NCBI RefSeq assembly: GCF_008641105.1
Contig: NZ_VTTI01000001.1
Location: 455,750-519,749, forward strand
DNA from: Halopseudomonas salina
Lineage (GTDB): Bacteria > Pseudomonadota > Gammaproteobacteria > Pseudomonadales > Pseudomonadaceae
Reading direction: 5' to 3'
DNA: 64,000 bases
A program made the position numbers and the translations under genes. The notes beneath the pieces are model-generated. The model made no database searches and had not been told where the DNA came from. It worked only from the letters and a program-made list of their open reading frames with translations. Below are positions 24,025 through 36,231 of the stretch, one piece after another; position 1 is the stretch's first letter, and each line of letters starts with the position of its first letter.

Positions 24025-24290
24025 TGTGTATAACTGCCCTTGAGAGGGGGGTCGAAAACTGTGCACAAACGGTCTTTAAAATACCCTGTGTATAAGTCAC
24101 CTACTTGTACACAGGTTGATCACCGCCCAAGGACCCATCCAGACGCAGGATGCACACAGAGTTTCTTCTTCCTGAAATTACTGTAATAGAAGGGTTTTAC
24201 GCACTTATCCACAGATATTGGCTTCACCATTAGCATTAACAACATAAAGCTTTTAAAATCTTTTCTTTCTATATTCTATTAATGGATCAG
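24025..24290. other. Second DnaA-box cluster with AT-rich element, resembling oriC
   Basis: The 454-bp gap between mnmE and mnmG holds no gene. It has DnaA boxes TTATACACA (minus, 24025-24033 and 24087-24095), TTGTACACA (plus, 24105-24113) and TTATCCACA (plus, 24205-24213). Twelve bases after the last box comes ACCATTAGCATTAACA (24226-24241), identical to 19859-19874 in oriC, and then an AT-rich stretch to about 24284. The spacing is the same as in oriC. I recall that a second possible origin near mnmG (gidA) has been discussed for Pseudomonas; whether this one fires is unknown, and it could instead titrate DnaA or regulate mnmG. Confidence 0.75.
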
Positions 24291-24360
24291 TTGAGCGGAA
24301 CTACAAACCAGCTGCTCAAAAAATAGCCAATGCAAGGCTGCATTTTTCTGCTTCAGGCCC

Positions 24361-24366
24361 TATAAT
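24361..24366 (+). promoter_or_regulatory. Probable mnmG promoter -10
   Basis: A perfect TATAAT stands 48 bp upstream of the mnmG GTG. The -35 position reads CTGCAT, which is weak. Confidence 0.5.
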
Positions 24367-24414
24367 CACCGCCCTTTTCCCGACGCCGGCGATTTGCCCG
24401 GAACGAGGTCAGCT

Positions 24415-26310
24415 GTGCAATTTCCAGATAGTTTTGATGTGATCGTAGTAGGTGGTGGTCATGCCGGTACGGAGGCTGCGCTGGCGGCTGCCCGGATGGG
24501 CGTGAAAACCCTACTGCTGACCCATAACGTCGAAACCCTCGGACAGATGAGCTGCAACCCGGCGATCGGTGGAATCGGCAAGAGTCACCTGGTCAAGGAA
24601 ATCGATGCTCTTGGCGGAGCCATGGCCAGAGCAACAGACCTTGCCGGTATCCAGTTCAGAGTATTGAACAGCCGCAAAGGCCCTGCGGTCAGAGCCACGC
24701 GGGCTCAGGCAGATCGAATCCTGTACAAGGCAGCCATTCGCGAAATACTCGAGAACCAGCCCAATCTGTGGATATTCCAGCAGGCCTGTGATGACCTGAT
24801 TGTCGAGAACGATCAGGTGTGCGGCGTTGTGACCCAGATGGGTATGCGTTTTCACGCCAGCAACGTAGTGCTGACCACGGGCACCTTTCTGGGTGGACTA
24901 ATTCATATTGGTCTGGACAACTATTCCGGCGGTCGCGCCGGCGATCCGCCAGCCACCACTTTGGCCAATCGGCTGCGTGAACTACCGTTACGCGTCGACC
25001 GACTCAAGACTGGCACACCTCCTCGCATCGATGGTCGCTCGGTCGATTTCAGCAAAATGACCGCGCAACCGGGTGATTCCCCCTTGCCGGTGATGTCGTT
25101 CCTGGGCAAGGTCGAGGAGCATCCGGAGCAGGTCAACTGCTGGATCACCTACACCAACGAGCGGACCCACGAGATCATTCGCAATAACCTCGACCGATCG
25201 CCGATGTATACCGGCGTGATCGAAGGTGTGGGCCCACGCTATTGCCCCTCGATCGAAGACAAGATTCACCGTTTCGCTGACAAGAACCAGCATCAGGTGT
25301 TCATCGAGCCAGAAGGTCTGACTACCCACGAGCTGTACCCGAACGGTATTTCCACGTCATTGCCCTTCGATGTTCAACTTCAGGTCGTACAATCGATCGA
25401 GGGTATGGAGAACGCACATATCCTGCGGCCCGGCTACGCGATCGAGTACGACTACTTCAACCCACAGGATCTGAAGTACTCGCTGGAAACCAAGGTCATC
25501 GGGGGGTTGTTTTTCGCCGGGCAGATCAATGGCACAACCGGCTACGAAGAAGCGGCCGCCCAGGGCTTGTTGGCCGGTATGAACGCGGCACGGCGGGCAA
25601 CTGACCAGGAGGCCTGGTGCCCGCGCCGGGACGAAGCCTACATCGGTGTGCTGGTGGATGATCTGATCACCATGGGTACCCGCGAGCCCTATCGAATGTT
25701 TACTTCACGGGCCGAATACCGTCTGGTGCTGCGCGAGGATAACGCGGACCTGCGCCTGACCGAAAAGGGCCGTGAGCTGGGCCTGGTTGATGATCATCGC
25801 TGGGCTGTATTCAGCGCCAAGCGCGAAGCGATTGATCTCGAGCATCAGCGCCTGCGCAGCACCTGGGTTCAGCCTACCAGCGACGTTGGCAAGGCCTTCG
25901 CCGAAAAATTCGCGACACCCCTTACCCACGAATACAGTCTGCTTGATTTATTGCGTCGCCCTGAAGTTGACTACCACGCCCTGTGCGAACTGACAGGCAA
26001 GGTTGATATTCCTGCTGACGCTGCGGAACAAGTCGAGATTCATACCAAGTACGCCGGTTATATCGAGCGTCAGCAGGACGAGATCAACCGTCTGCGTCAA
26101 CATGAACAGACCACTATTCCCGACAGCCTGGATTACCTTGCACTGAATGGGTTGTCCAACGAGATAAAACACAAGCTCGCAGACATACGGCCCCAGACAC
26201 TGGGGCAGGCTTCGCGTATCCCTGGTGTCACACCCGCTGCCGTCAGCCTGTTGCTGATTCATCTGAAAAAGCGCAGTGCGGCTGGCAGCAGCCTCATGCG
26301 CGAGGCCTGA
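24415..26310 (+). CDS. mnmG: tRNA uridine-5-carboxymethylaminomethyl modification enzyme MnmG
   Basis: FAD-binding partner of MnmE for wobble uridine modification. The 631 residues have the N-terminal FAD loop [19 protein letters not shown], the [20 protein letters not shown] block, [14 protein letters not shown] and a C-terminal helical domain ending in [25 protein letters not shown] at 24415 with an upstream GAGGTC ribosome site aligns with the known N-terminus; seven further upstream codons are open but less likely. rsmG starts 5 bp after the stop. Confidence 0.97.
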   Translation: MQFPDSFDVIVVGGGHAGTEAALAAARMGVKTLLLTHNVETLGQMSCNPAIGGIGKSHLVKEIDALGGAMARATDLAGIQFRVLNSRKGPAVRATRAQADRILYKAAIREILENQPNLWIFQQACDDLIVENDQVCGVVTQMGMRFHASNVVLTTGTFLGGLIHIGLDNYSGGRAGDPPATTLANRLRELPLRVDRLKTGTPPRIDGRSVDFSKMTAQPGDSPLPVMSFLGKVEEHPEQVNCWITYTNERTHEIIRNNLDRSPMYTGVIEGVGPRYCPSIEDKIHRFADKNQHQVFIEPEGLTTHELYPNGISTSLPFDVQLQVVQSIEGMENAHILRPGYAIEYDYFNPQDLKYSLETKVIGGLFFAGQINGTTGYEEAAAQGLLAGMNAARRATDQEAWCPRRDEAYIGVLVDDLITMGTREPYRMFTSRAEYRLVLREDNADLRLTEKGRELGLVDDHRWAVFSAKREAIDLEHQRLRSTWVQPTSDVGKAFAEKFATPLTHEYSLLDLLRRPEVDYHALCELTGKVDIPADAAEQVEIHTKYAGYIERQQDEINRLRQHEQTTIPDSLDYLALNGLSNEIKHKLADIRPQTLGQASRIPGVTPAAVSLLLIHLKKRSAAGSSLMREA

Positions 26311-26315
26311 TTGCG

Positions 26316-26960
26316 ATGACTGATCACGCTACAGAGCTGGCCAATGGTGCCGCCGAGCTGGGCATAGCCCTGAGTGATACCCAGAGTCGCCAGCTGCTTG
26401 AATATCTTGCGCTGCTGCACAAATGGAACAAGGCCTATAATCTCACTGCGGTACGTGACCCGGATGAAATGGTCAGTCGGCATCTGCTTGATAGCTTGAG
26501 TATTCTTCCCTTCGTTGACGGTCAGCATTGGCTCGACGTAGGGAGCGGGGGCGGCATGCCCGGGATCATATTGACCATCATGAGACCTGATATTCGTTTC
26601 ATGCTGCTCGATAGCAACGGCAAGAAAACCCGTTTTCTTACCCAGGTCAAGCTTGAGCTGGGGCTGGAAAATCTGAAGGTGACCCAAGGCAGGGTTGAAG
26701 CCTTTCAGACCGATACCGCCTTTGATGGTATTGTTTCCCGAGCTTTCAGTTCGCTGGCGGATTTTACCCAGATGACTCGGCACTTGAGTCACGCTGAAAC
26801 CCGCTGGCTGGCGATGAAAGGACAATACCCGGAAGAGGAGCTAGCAGCCCTGCCGGTCGATTTCGAAGTGGATCGCAGTAGCCGCTTGACGGTACCTGGT
26901 TGCCAGGGGCACCGTCACCTGCTGATACTGCGGCGCCTGGTTCAGGCGGTGAACGGATAG
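26316..26960 (+). CDS. rsmG: 16S rRNA m7G527 methyltransferase RsmG
   Basis: Methylates N7 of G527 in 16S rRNA. The 214-residue protein has the segment [29 protein letters not shown] typical of RsmG and the SAM-binding loop [12 protein letters not shown]. It follows mnmG within 5 bp and precedes parA by 9 bp, so mnmG-rsmG-parA-parB is likely one operon. Confidence 0.96.
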   Translation: MTDHATELANGAAELGIALSDTQSRQLLEYLALLHKWNKAYNLTAVRDPDEMVSRHLLDSLSILPFVDGQHWLDVGSGGGMPGIILTIMRPDIRFMLLDSNGKKTRFLTQVKLELGLENLKVTQGRVEAFQTDTAFDGIVSRAFSSLADFTQMTRHLSHAETRWLAMKGQYPEEELAALPVDFEVDRSSRLTVPGCQGHRHLLILRRLVQAVNG

Positions 26961-26969
26961 GAGGTCGTT

Positions 26970-27773
26970 GTGGGCAAGGTATTGGCAATAGCCAACCAGA
27001 AGGGCGGTGTCGGCAAGACCACCACCTGCATCAACCTGGCTGCTTCATTGGCAGCAACCAAACGCAAGGTTCTGTTGGTGGATCTCGATCCACAGGGTAA
27101 CGCTACCATGGGTAGCGGCATCGACAAGGCTGGGCTGGAAAATTCGGTATACGAACTGCTTACCGATCGTTGCGATTTCAAGCAGGCGGTACAGCGCTCG
27201 GATAATGGTGGTTATGATCTCTTACCGGCCAACGGTGACCTGACAGCCGCTGAAGTCGAATTGCTGGCAATGAAAATGAAGGAAAGCCGATTGCGCTACG
27301 CGCTCGCTTCCGCCCGCAACGACTATGACTTTGTACTCATCGATTGTCCGCCTTCGCTTAACATGCTGACTGTCAATGGACTGGTCGCTGCCGATGCGGT
27401 GATCATTCCGATGCAATGTGAGTACTACGCCCTGGAAGGTCTGTCAGCTCTGGTCAATACCATTGAGCGTATCGCGTCAGTGCTCAACCCCAGTTTGCAG
27501 ATCGAGGGACTACTACGGACCATGTACGATCCGCGCAACAGTCTGACACTCGACGTATCGGCTCAATTGACCAATCACTTTGGTGACAAACTCTACCAAA
27601 CGGTTATTCCGCGTAATGTGCGTCTGGCCGAGGCACCCAGTTTCGGCATGCCTGCATTGAGCTATGACAAGCAGTCCCGGGGCGCCGTCGCCTATCTTGC
27701 CCTGGCAGGTGAGGTGGTGCGGCGCAACAAGCAGGCAGCCCGGGCAGCAGCCCTGGCCAACGCGAACGACTAA
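26970..27773 (+). CDS. parA: Chromosome partitioning ATPase ParA (Soj)
   Basis: Walker-type ATPase that moves ParB-parS complexes and so segregates the origins. The 267 residues begin with a deviant Walker A NQKGGVGKTTT, followed by DLDPQGNAT and the Walker B segment FVLIDCPPSLNML. There is no N-terminal DNA-binding extension, as expected for chromosomal ParA. GTG at 26970 follows an AGGAGGT ribosome site. parB starts 21 bp downstream and three parS sites lie in the window. Confidence 0.97.
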   Translation: MGKVLAIANQKGGVGKTTTCINLAASLAATKRKVLLVDLDPQGNATMGSGIDKAGLENSVYELLTDRCDFKQAVQRSDNGGYDLLPANGDLTAAEVELLAMKMKESRLRYALASARNDYDFVLIDCPPSLNMLTVNGLVAADAVIIPMQCEYYALEGLSALVNTIERIASVLNPSLQIEGLLRTMYDPRNSLTLDVSAQLTNHFGDKLYQTVIPRNVRLAEAPSFGMPALSYDKQSRGAVAYLALAGEVVRRNKQAARAAALANAND

Positions 27774-27794
27774 TCGAAAAAGGACAATAGACGC

Positions 27795-28655
27795 ATGGCG
27801 GTCAAGAAACGCGGCTTGGGGCGGGGACTCGATGCATTGCTGGGCCAGCCTGGAAATACCGGGCAGGAAGCAGAAAGCAAGGAACAGCAACTCAAGGATC
27901 TGCCGGTTGATCTGATCCAGCGCGGTAAATACCAGCCGCGACGGGACATGGATCCACAGGCACTTGAAGAGTTGGCCAACTCGATCCGCGTCCAGGGCGT
28001 CATGCAGCCTATTGTGGTGCGCCCGATTGCCGATGGCCGTTATGAGATCATTGCTGGTGAGCGCCGTTGGCGCGCTACGCAGCAGGCTGGACTTGATACC
28101 ATTCCAGCGGTAATCCGCGATGTGCCCGACGAAGCTGCCATAGCCATGGCTCTGATCGAGAACATCCAGCGTGAGGACCTCAATCCGATCGAAGAGGGTA
28201 TCGCCCTCCAGCGCTTGCAGCAGGAGTTCGAATTGACCCAGCAGCAGGTCGCCGACGCGGTGGGTAAGTCTCGCGTCACCATCACCAATTTGTTGCGGCT
28301 GATGTCTCTTCCCGATGAGGTCAAATTACTTCTCGAGCGTGGTGACCTGGAAATGGGGCATGCTCGCGCACTGCTAGGCCTTCCTGCCGAGCAGCAGACC
28401 CAAGCCGCACGCCAGGTTGTAGCCAAGGGACTGACTGTAAGACAGACCGAAGCACTGGTGCGGCAATGGCTCAACCCCCGCCGTGAGCCCGGTGACACTC
28501 GAGTAAACCCCGACATAGAGCGTCTGGAACAGGACCTGGCGGAACGTATTGGCGCCTCTGTCAGCATCCAACACGGGGCCAAGGGCAAGGGCAAGCTGGT
28601 AATCAGTTACGGTTCCCTGGACGAGCTCGACGGCGTTCTTATGCACATCAAGTGA
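27795..28655 (+). CDS. parB: Chromosome partitioning protein ParB (Spo0J)
   Basis: CTP-dependent clamp that loads at parS and spreads. The 286-residue protein starts with the ParA-stimulating segment KKRGLGRGLDALLG, then the CTPase motifs YQPRRDM and GERRWRA with ENIQREDLNPIEE, a helix-turn-helix parS-binding domain (LTQQQVADAVGKSRVTITNLLRL), and a C-terminal dimerisation domain. Two parS sites lie in recF and one at 41.8 kb. Confidence 0.97.
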   Translation: MAVKKRGLGRGLDALLGQPGNTGQEAESKEQQLKDLPVDLIQRGKYQPRRDMDPQALEELANSIRVQGVMQPIVVRPIADGRYEIIAGERRWRATQQAGLDTIPAVIRDVPDEAAIAMALIENIQREDLNPIEEGIALQRLQQEFELTQQQVADAVGKSRVTITNLLRLMSLPDEVKLLLERGDLEMGHARALLGLPAEQQTQAARQVVAKGLTVRQTEALVRQWLNPRREPGDTRVNPDIERLEQDLAERIGASVSIQHGAKGKGKLVISYGSLDELDGVLMHIK

Positions 28656-28705
28656 GGCCTAACCGGCCAACCTTGGCGGATACCGCGGCATTTGGCCGGT
28701 TGCTG

Positions 28706-28734
28706 TTGAACCTGATCTTTTTTCAACCTATACT
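28706..28734 (+). promoter_or_regulatory. Promoter of the ATP synthase operon
   Basis: TTGAAC (28706-28711), a 17-bp spacer and TATACT (28729-28734) form a strong sigma-70 promoter about 90 bp upstream of atpI. It lies 50 bp after parB, so the atp genes need not depend on parB transcription. Confidence 0.8.
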
Positions 28735-28825
28735 CCTCGCGCTATTTTAGCTGGTGTAAATGCACCAGTGTGTTGCACACAGCGACTCGAAAAGAAGCGA
28801 GAGGTAATCATTGCGAGGCGGGTGG

Positions 28826-30098
<1,273 letters not shown>

Positions 30099-30148
30099 CG
30101 CACTCGAACCGTGTTCAATCAATAACTAACCTTGAACTGCAACCTTGA

Positions 30149-30402
<254 letters not shown>

Positions 30403-30403
<1 letters not shown>

Positions 30404-30464
30404 TCCAGTTTGATCTTCGGCGAGGCTGCTTCTGGTAAGTGCCTCGCCGAAAAATCATCTGGAT
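30403..30464 (+). other. Stable intercistronic hairpin atpE-atpF
   Basis: An 11-bp perfect stem TTCGGCGAGGC (30416-30426)/GCCTCGCCGAA (30441-30451) encloses a 14-nt loop. It is nested inside a further pair ATCCAG (30403-30408)/CTGGAT (30459-30464). There is no U-run, so it is unlikely to be a plain terminator; mRNA stabilisation or partial attenuation is inferred. Confidence 0.6.
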
Positions 30465-30506
30465 CGACACATCCGGGACTCAACGAATAGCACGAGGTAA
30501 ATCGCT

Positions 30507-30977
30507 GTGAATATTAATCTGACGCTGTTTGGTCAAACGATTGCCTTCGCTATTTTTGTCTGGTTCACCATGAAGTATGTATGGCCACCGATTACGCAGG
30601 CCATGCAGGAACGCCAGAAAAAAATCGCCGAAGGCCTGGATGCGGCTGGCCGCGCCCAGCGTGACCTGGATCTAGCCCAGGAGAAAGCTTCCCAGACCCT
30701 GCGTGAGACCAAGGAACAGGCTACTCAGATCATCGAGCAAGCCAACAAGAGTGCCAACCTCATTGTCGAGGAAGCGAAAGACACGGCACGTTCCGAAGGT
30801 GAACGCCTGATCACAGCCGCCAAGGCTGAGATCGAACAGGAAGTAAATCGCGCCAAGGATGAACTCCGTGCCCAGGTAGCCGTGCTGGCTGTCAAGGGTG
30901 CCGAGCAGATTCTGGAGTCCGAAGTGGATTCCAAGGCACACAGTGAGCTGGTTAACAAACTGGCCGCACAACTCTAA
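30507..30977 (+). CDS. atpF: ATP synthase F0 subunit b
   Basis: Peripheral stalk subunit: an N-terminal membrane helix ([24 protein letters not shown]) followed by a long charged helix forming a coiled coil (about 30-140). The 156-residue length is standard. The start is GTG at 30507, with CACGAGGT upstream as the ribosome site. Confidence 0.96.
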   Translation: MNINLTLFGQTIAFAIFVWFTMKYVWPPITQAMQERQKKIAEGLDAAGRAQRDLDLAQEKASQTLRETKEQATQIIEQANKSANLIVEEAKDTARSEGERLITAAKAEIEQEVNRAKDELRAQVAVLAVKGAEQILESEVDSKAHSELVNKLAAQL

Positions 30978-30989
30978 GCGAGGCGAGCG

Positions 30990-31526
30990 ATGGCTACTAT
31001 CAACACGCTAGCTCGACCTTATGCGAAAGCAGCGTTCGAGTTCGCTTCTTCCGCCAACGCGCTGGATGCCTGGTCGGGCATGCTGGCGTTGGCGGCTGCG
31101 GCGGTCGAGGATGAGGCTTTTGCTCAGAGGATGCGCAATCCCGGTTTGACCGATGAGCGCAAGGCGGAAGACCTGCTCATGGTGTGCGAGGGTCATATCG
31201 ACGAAGGGTTTGGCAATTTTGTCAAAACCCTGGCCGAGCATGACCGTTTGCCCTTGATCCCGGTAATTGCCGAGCTTTATGAGCAACACAAGGCAGAACA
31301 CGATCGGAGCATAGTGGTCGAGGTGGAATCCGCCTTCGAGCTGAGCGACGATCAACAGAAAACGCTGGCAACCGCATTAACCAAGCGGTTAGACCGGACA
31401 GTAACTCCTCATGTGACCATCAACCCGGCCTTGATCGGCGGTGTGTTGATTCGTGCGGGTGACCTGGTCATCGACGGTTCGGTCCGCGGCAAGCTGGATA
31501 AGCTGGCCGAGGCGTTGAAATCCTGA
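30990..31526 (+). CDS. atpH: ATP synthase F1 subunit delta
   Basis: Connects the F1 head to the b stalk. The 178 residues have the N-terminal block LARPYAKAAFEFA and the C-terminal segment LIGGVLIRAGDLVIDGSVRGKLDKL, both family signatures. It begins 12 bp after atpF and is followed by atpA 15 bp later. Confidence 0.96.
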   Translation: MATINTLARPYAKAAFEFASSANALDAWSGMLALAAAAVEDEAFAQRMRNPGLTDERKAEDLLMVCEGHIDEGFGNFVKTLAEHDRLPLIPVIAELYEQHKAEHDRSIVVEVESAFELSDDQQKTLATALTKRLDRTVTPHVTINPALIGGVLIRAGDLVIDGSVRGKLDKLAEALKS

Positions 31527-31541
31527 TTTGAGGGACATGGC

Positions 31542-33086
31542 ATGCAGCAATTGAATCCTTCCGAAATTAGCGAAATTATCAAGCAGCGCATCGAGAAACT
31601 CGATGTGTCTTCGCAGGCCCGGAACGTGGGCACCATCGTCAGCGTTTCTGACGGTATCGTGCGCATTCACGGCCTTGCTGATGTGATGTACGGTGAAATG
31701 ATCGAGTTTCCCGGTGGTGTATACGGTATGGCACTGAACCTGGAGCAGGACTCCGTGGGTTCGGTGGTACTGGGTGACTACCTGGGTCTCGCCGAGGGCA
31801 TGACCGCCAAATGTACCGGTCGTATTCTTGAAGTCCCTGTAGGTCCGGAATTGCTCGGGCGCGTTGTTGACGCTCTGGGCAACCCGATCGACGGTAAGGG
31901 CGTAATCGACGCCAAGTTGACTGACGCAGTCGAGAAAGTGGCGCCGGGCGTGATCTGGCGTAAGTCGGTAGACCAGCCGGTTCAGACCGGCTACAAGTCA
32001 ATCGACGCCATGATCCCGATCGGCCGTGGCCAGCGTGAGCTGATCATTGGTGACCGTCAGACTGGTAAGACGGCGATTGCGATCGACGCGATCATCAACC
32101 AGAAAGATTCCGGTATCAAGTGTGTGTACGTGGCTATCGGTCAGAAGCAGTCGACCATCGCCAACGTGGTGCGTAAGCTGGAAGAGAACGGCGCGATGAG
32201 CAACACCATCGTAGTCGCGGCATCGGCTTCCGAGCCGGCAGCCCTGCAGTTCCTGGCTCCCTACGCCGGCTGCACCATGGGTGAGTACTTCCGTGACCGC
32301 GGCGAAGATGCACTGATCATCTATGATGACCTGTCCAAGCAAGCTGTGGCTTATCGTCAGATCTCCCTGCTCCTGCGCCGTCCGCCAGGTCGTGAAGCCT
32401 ATCCCGGTGACGTGTTCTATCTCCACAGTCGTTTGCTGGAGCGTGCATCGCGCATTTCCGAAGACTATGTAGAGAAGCTCACCAACGGTGAAGTCAAAGG
32501 CAAGACCGGTTCCCTGACGGCTCTGCCGATCATTGAAACGCTGGCTGGTGACGTATCTGCTTTCGTTCCGACCAACGTGATTTCGATCACTGACGGTCAG
32601 ATCTTCCTGGAATCCAACCTGTTCAACGCGGGTATCCGTCCGGCCGTAAACGCTGGTGTATCGGTATCTCGTGTAGGTGGTGCAGCGCAGACCAAGATCA
32701 TCAAGAAGCTGTCCGGTGGTATTCGTACCGCTCTGGCACAGTATCGTGAACTGGCAGCTTTCGCCCAGTTTGCTTCGGACCTCGATGAGGCTACCCGCAA
32801 GCAGTTGGAGCACGGTCAGCGCGTTACCGAACTGATGAAGCAGGGCCAGTACGCGCCCATGTCGGTTGCCGAAATGGCTATCGTGTTGTACGCAGCTGAG
32901 AAGGGTTTCCTGACCGACGTCGAGATGAACAAGATCGGCTCGTTCGAGAAGGGTCTGCTGGCCTACTTCAAGCGCGACAAGGCTGATCTGGTTGCCAAGA
33001 TCAATGAGAAGGGCGACTACAACGACGAGATCGAAGCCGGTATCAAGTCTGGCATCGAGAACTTCAAGGCGACCCAGAGCTGGTAA
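31542..33086 (+). CDS. atpA: ATP synthase F1 subunit alpha
   Basis: Non-catalytic nucleotide-binding subunit of the F1 hexamer, 514 residues. It shows the P-loop [11 protein letters not shown], the alpha signature [17 protein letters not shown] and the N-terminal [13 protein letters not shown] segment that contacts delta. Large open frames on the opposite strand here are shadows of its biased codon use. Confidence 0.98.
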   Translation: MQQLNPSEISEIIKQRIEKLDVSSQARNVGTIVSVSDGIVRIHGLADVMYGEMIEFPGGVYGMALNLEQDSVGSVVLGDYLGLAEGMTAKCTGRILEVPVGPELLGRVVDALGNPIDGKGVIDAKLTDAVEKVAPGVIWRKSVDQPVQTGYKSIDAMIPIGRGQRELIIGDRQTGKTAIAIDAIINQKDSGIKCVYVAIGQKQSTIANVVRKLEENGAMSNTIVVAASASEPAALQFLAPYAGCTMGEYFRDRGEDALIIYDDLSKQAVAYRQISLLLRRPPGREAYPGDVFYLHSRLLERASRISEDYVEKLTNGEVKGKTGSLTALPIIETLAGDVSAFVPTNVISITDGQIFLESNLFNAGIRPAVNAGVSVSRVGGAAQTKIIKKLSGGIRTALAQYRELAAFAQFASDLDEATRKQLEHGQRVTELMKQGQYAPMSVAEMAIVLYAAEKGFLTDVEMNKIGSFEKGLLAYFKRDKADLVAKINEKGDYNDEIEAGIKSGIENFKATQSW

Positions 33087-33160
33087 GCCGATTGCGGGGT
33101 CTGACATCGTCAGGCTCCGCTTCGTGCGATCTGGCCGCAGGCTAACCTGAAAGGTGAGAC

Positions 33161-34024
33161 ATGGCAGGCGCAAAAGAGATACGCGGTAAAATTTCGAGTA
33201 TCAAGAGTACTCAGAAGATCACCAGCGCCATGGAGAAAGTGGCGGTAAGCAAGATGCGCAAGGCACAACAGCGCATGGCTTCCAGCCGTCCCTACGCTGA
33301 GCGTATCCGTCAGGTTATTGGCCATCTGGCCAATGCCAATCCCGAGTATCGTCACCCCTTCATGCAAGAGCGTGAAGTGAAAAGGGTGGGTTACATCGTG
33401 GTAAGTACGGATCGTGGTCTGTGCGGGGGCCTGAACACCAACCTGTTCAAGGCTCTTATCACGAACATGAAAGAGTGGCGTGACCGTAACGTCGAAACCG
33501 AGTTGTGCGTGATTGGCAGCAAGGGCGCGACGTTCTTCCGTAGCTACGGCGGCAATGTGGTCGCGGCGATCAGCAACCTGGGTGAACAGCCCTCGCTGAA
33601 CGATCTCATCGGCAGCGTCAAGGTAATGCTTGACGGCTACAACGAGGGTCGTATCGATCGTCTGTATCTGGTCTCCAACGCATTCGTCAACACCATGGTG
33701 CAACAGCCCAAGGTGGAGCAGATGATTCCGTTGGTTCCTGCTGACAAAGAGGAACTCAAAGGGCATTGGGACTACGTTTACGAGCCTGACGCCAACGAGC
33801 TGCTCGATGGGTTGTTGACCCGTTATATCGAGTCGCAGGTGTATCAGGCAGTGATCGAGAACAACGCCAGCGAGCAGGCGGCACGTATGATCGCGATGAA
33901 GAATGCGACTGACAATGCGGGCGATATCATCGACAGCCTGCAGCTTATCTACAACAAGGCTCGTCAGTCAGCGATCACCCAGGAAATTTCGGAAATCGTC
34001 GGCGGCGCCGCCGCGGTCTCTTGA
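33161..34024 (+). CDS. atpG: ATP synthase F1 subunit gamma
   Basis: Central rotor shaft, 287 residues. The N-terminal helix [30 protein letters not shown] and the C-terminal helix [31 protein letters not shown] that form the coiled-coil axle are both clear. A 74-bp gap separates it from atpA. Confidence 0.97.
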   Translation: MAGAKEIRGKISSIKSTQKITSAMEKVAVSKMRKAQQRMASSRPYAERIRQVIGHLANANPEYRHPFMQEREVKRVGYIVVSTDRGLCGGLNTNLFKALITNMKEWRDRNVETELCVIGSKGATFFRSYGGNVVAAISNLGEQPSLNDLIGSVKVMLDGYNEGRIDRLYLVSNAFVNTMVQQPKVEQMIPLVPADKEELKGHWDYVYEPDANELLDGLLTRYIESQVYQAVIENNASEQAARMIAMKNATDNAGDIIDSLQLIYNKARQSAITQEISEIVGGAAAVS

Positions 34025-34042
34025 GACCCGGCCAGACGATAG

Positions 34043-35449
<1,407 letters not shown>

Positions 35450-35454
35450 TGCTA

Positions 35455-35474
35455 GCGCCCGCGCAAGCGGGCGC
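35455..35474 (+). other. GCAA-tetraloop hairpin atpD-atpC
   Basis: GCGCCCGC/GCGGGCGC, an 8-bp all-GC stem closed by a GNRA-type GCAA loop, lies 5 bp after the atpD stop and 17 bp before the atpC start. No U-run follows, so it looks like an mRNA element rather than a terminator. Confidence 0.55.
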
Positions 35475-35491
35475 AGAATCGAGGCAATGAA

Positions 35492-35935
35492 ATGGCTATG
35501 ACAGTGCACTGCGATATCGTTAGCGCGGAAGAAGAGCTGTTTTCAGGCCTGGTTGAAATGGTCGTCGCACACGGCAATATGGGTGATCTGGGCATTCTGC
35601 CAGGTCACACGCCGTTGCTCACCGACCTCAAGCCGGGCCCGGTTCGGGTGATCAAGCAGGATCGCAGCGAAGAGGTGTTCTACATCTCTGGCGGGTTCAT
35701 CGAGATTCAGCCGAGCATGGTCAAGGTGCTTGCCGACACGGCTATCCGTGCTGGTGACATCGACGAGGCCGCAGCAGTAGAGGCGAAAAAAGCCGCTGAA
35801 GCAGCTCTCAGTGACAAGGGTGCCGAGTTTGATTATGGCTCAGCCTCCGCACGTCTTGCCGAGGCCGCAGCCCAGCTGCGTACCGTGCAGGAACTGCGCA
35901 AGAAATACGGCGGACCAGCGATCAACAATCGCTGA
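35492..35935 (+). CDS. atpC: ATP synthase F1 subunit epsilon
   Basis: Regulatory and inhibitory subunit attached to gamma. The 147 residues have the N-terminal beta-barrel ([41 protein letters not shown]) and a C-terminal two-helix region ([22 protein letters not shown]). The start at 35492 follows GAGG; a second ATG two codons on is possible. It ends the atp operon just before a terminator. Confidence 0.96.
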   Translation: MAMTVHCDIVSAEEELFSGLVEMVVAHGNMGDLGILPGHTPLLTDLKPGPVRVIKQDRSEEVFYISGGFIEIQPSMVKVLADTAIRAGDIDEAAAVEAKKAAEAALSDKGAEFDYGSASARLAEAAAQLRTVQELRKKYGGPAINNR

Positions 35936-35946
35936 GTCAGTCGGTA

Positions 35947-35979
35947 ATAAAAAAGGCAGCTTCGGCTGCCTTTTTTTTT
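35947..35979 (+). terminator. Rho-independent terminator of the atp operon
   Basis: GGCAGC (35955-35960)/GCTGCC (35965-35970) stem with a TTCG loop, an A-run before and nine Ts after, starting 12 bp past the atpC stop. The A- and T-runs would allow function on both strands. Confidence 0.95.
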
Positions 35980-36192
35980 AGCCGCAAGCCGCAAGCCCCA
36001 AGCCCCAAGCTTCAAGCTTCAAGCAGTCCCGGCGAATCGGGTTCTTTCGCGTTGTCTGCCAGAAAGAGCTTGACGGGGACAAGCGCAACCCCAAACTGTT
36101 AACGCTTGCAGCTTGCAGCTTGCAGCTTGCAGCTTGCAGCTTGCAGCTTGCAGCTTGCAGCTTGCAGCTTGCAGCTTGCAGCTTGCAGCTTT
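35980..36192. repeat. Heptad inverted-repeat element H1
   Basis: Left arm: 7-bp units starting AAGC (AAGCCGC, two AAGCCCC, two AAGCTTC, then AAGCAGT) from 35980 to 36027. A 76-nt centre contains the small inverted repeat CCCG/CGGG and, on the minus strand, CCCGTCAA. Right arm: the complementary heptad GCTTGCA in 12 perfect tandem copies (36104-36187) plus a partial copy. The arms could pair as a long RNA or DNA hairpin. It fills most of the 296-bp atpC-glmU gap. Related elements lie at 50712 and 52664. I do not recognise a named family. Confidence 0.85.
36104..36187. repeat. Twelve perfect tandem copies of GCTTGCA
   Basis: A 7-bp unit is repeated 12 times without a single mismatch and is followed by GCTTT. 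The purity suggests recent expansion by slippage. It ends 44 bp upstream of the glmU ATG, so copy-number change would move whatever lies upstream relative to the gene. Confidence 0.97.
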
Positions 36193-36231
36193 GCTATCAT
36201 CTCCTTACTTTTATCCAGCTATGGTTCCCCT

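Noticed and set aside
24291..24319. Inverted repeat TTGAGC/GCTCAA before mnmG
   Set aside because: Short stem with a long loop; not convincing as a terminator or regulatory RNA.
31998..33173. Long minus-strand open frame over atpA (similar ones over trkA, mnmG, glmU and atpD)
   Set aside because: Antisense frames without family resemblance, produced by codon bias in highly expressed genes.
35980..36192. CRISPR array
   Set aside because: The unit is only 7 bp, there are no unique spacers of regular length and no cas genes.
36106..36231. Open frame upstream of glmU encoding repeated LQLAACS units
   Set aside because: Three 7-bp units equal 21 bp, so a stop-free repeat frame arises automatically. 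The family N-terminus begins at 36232.
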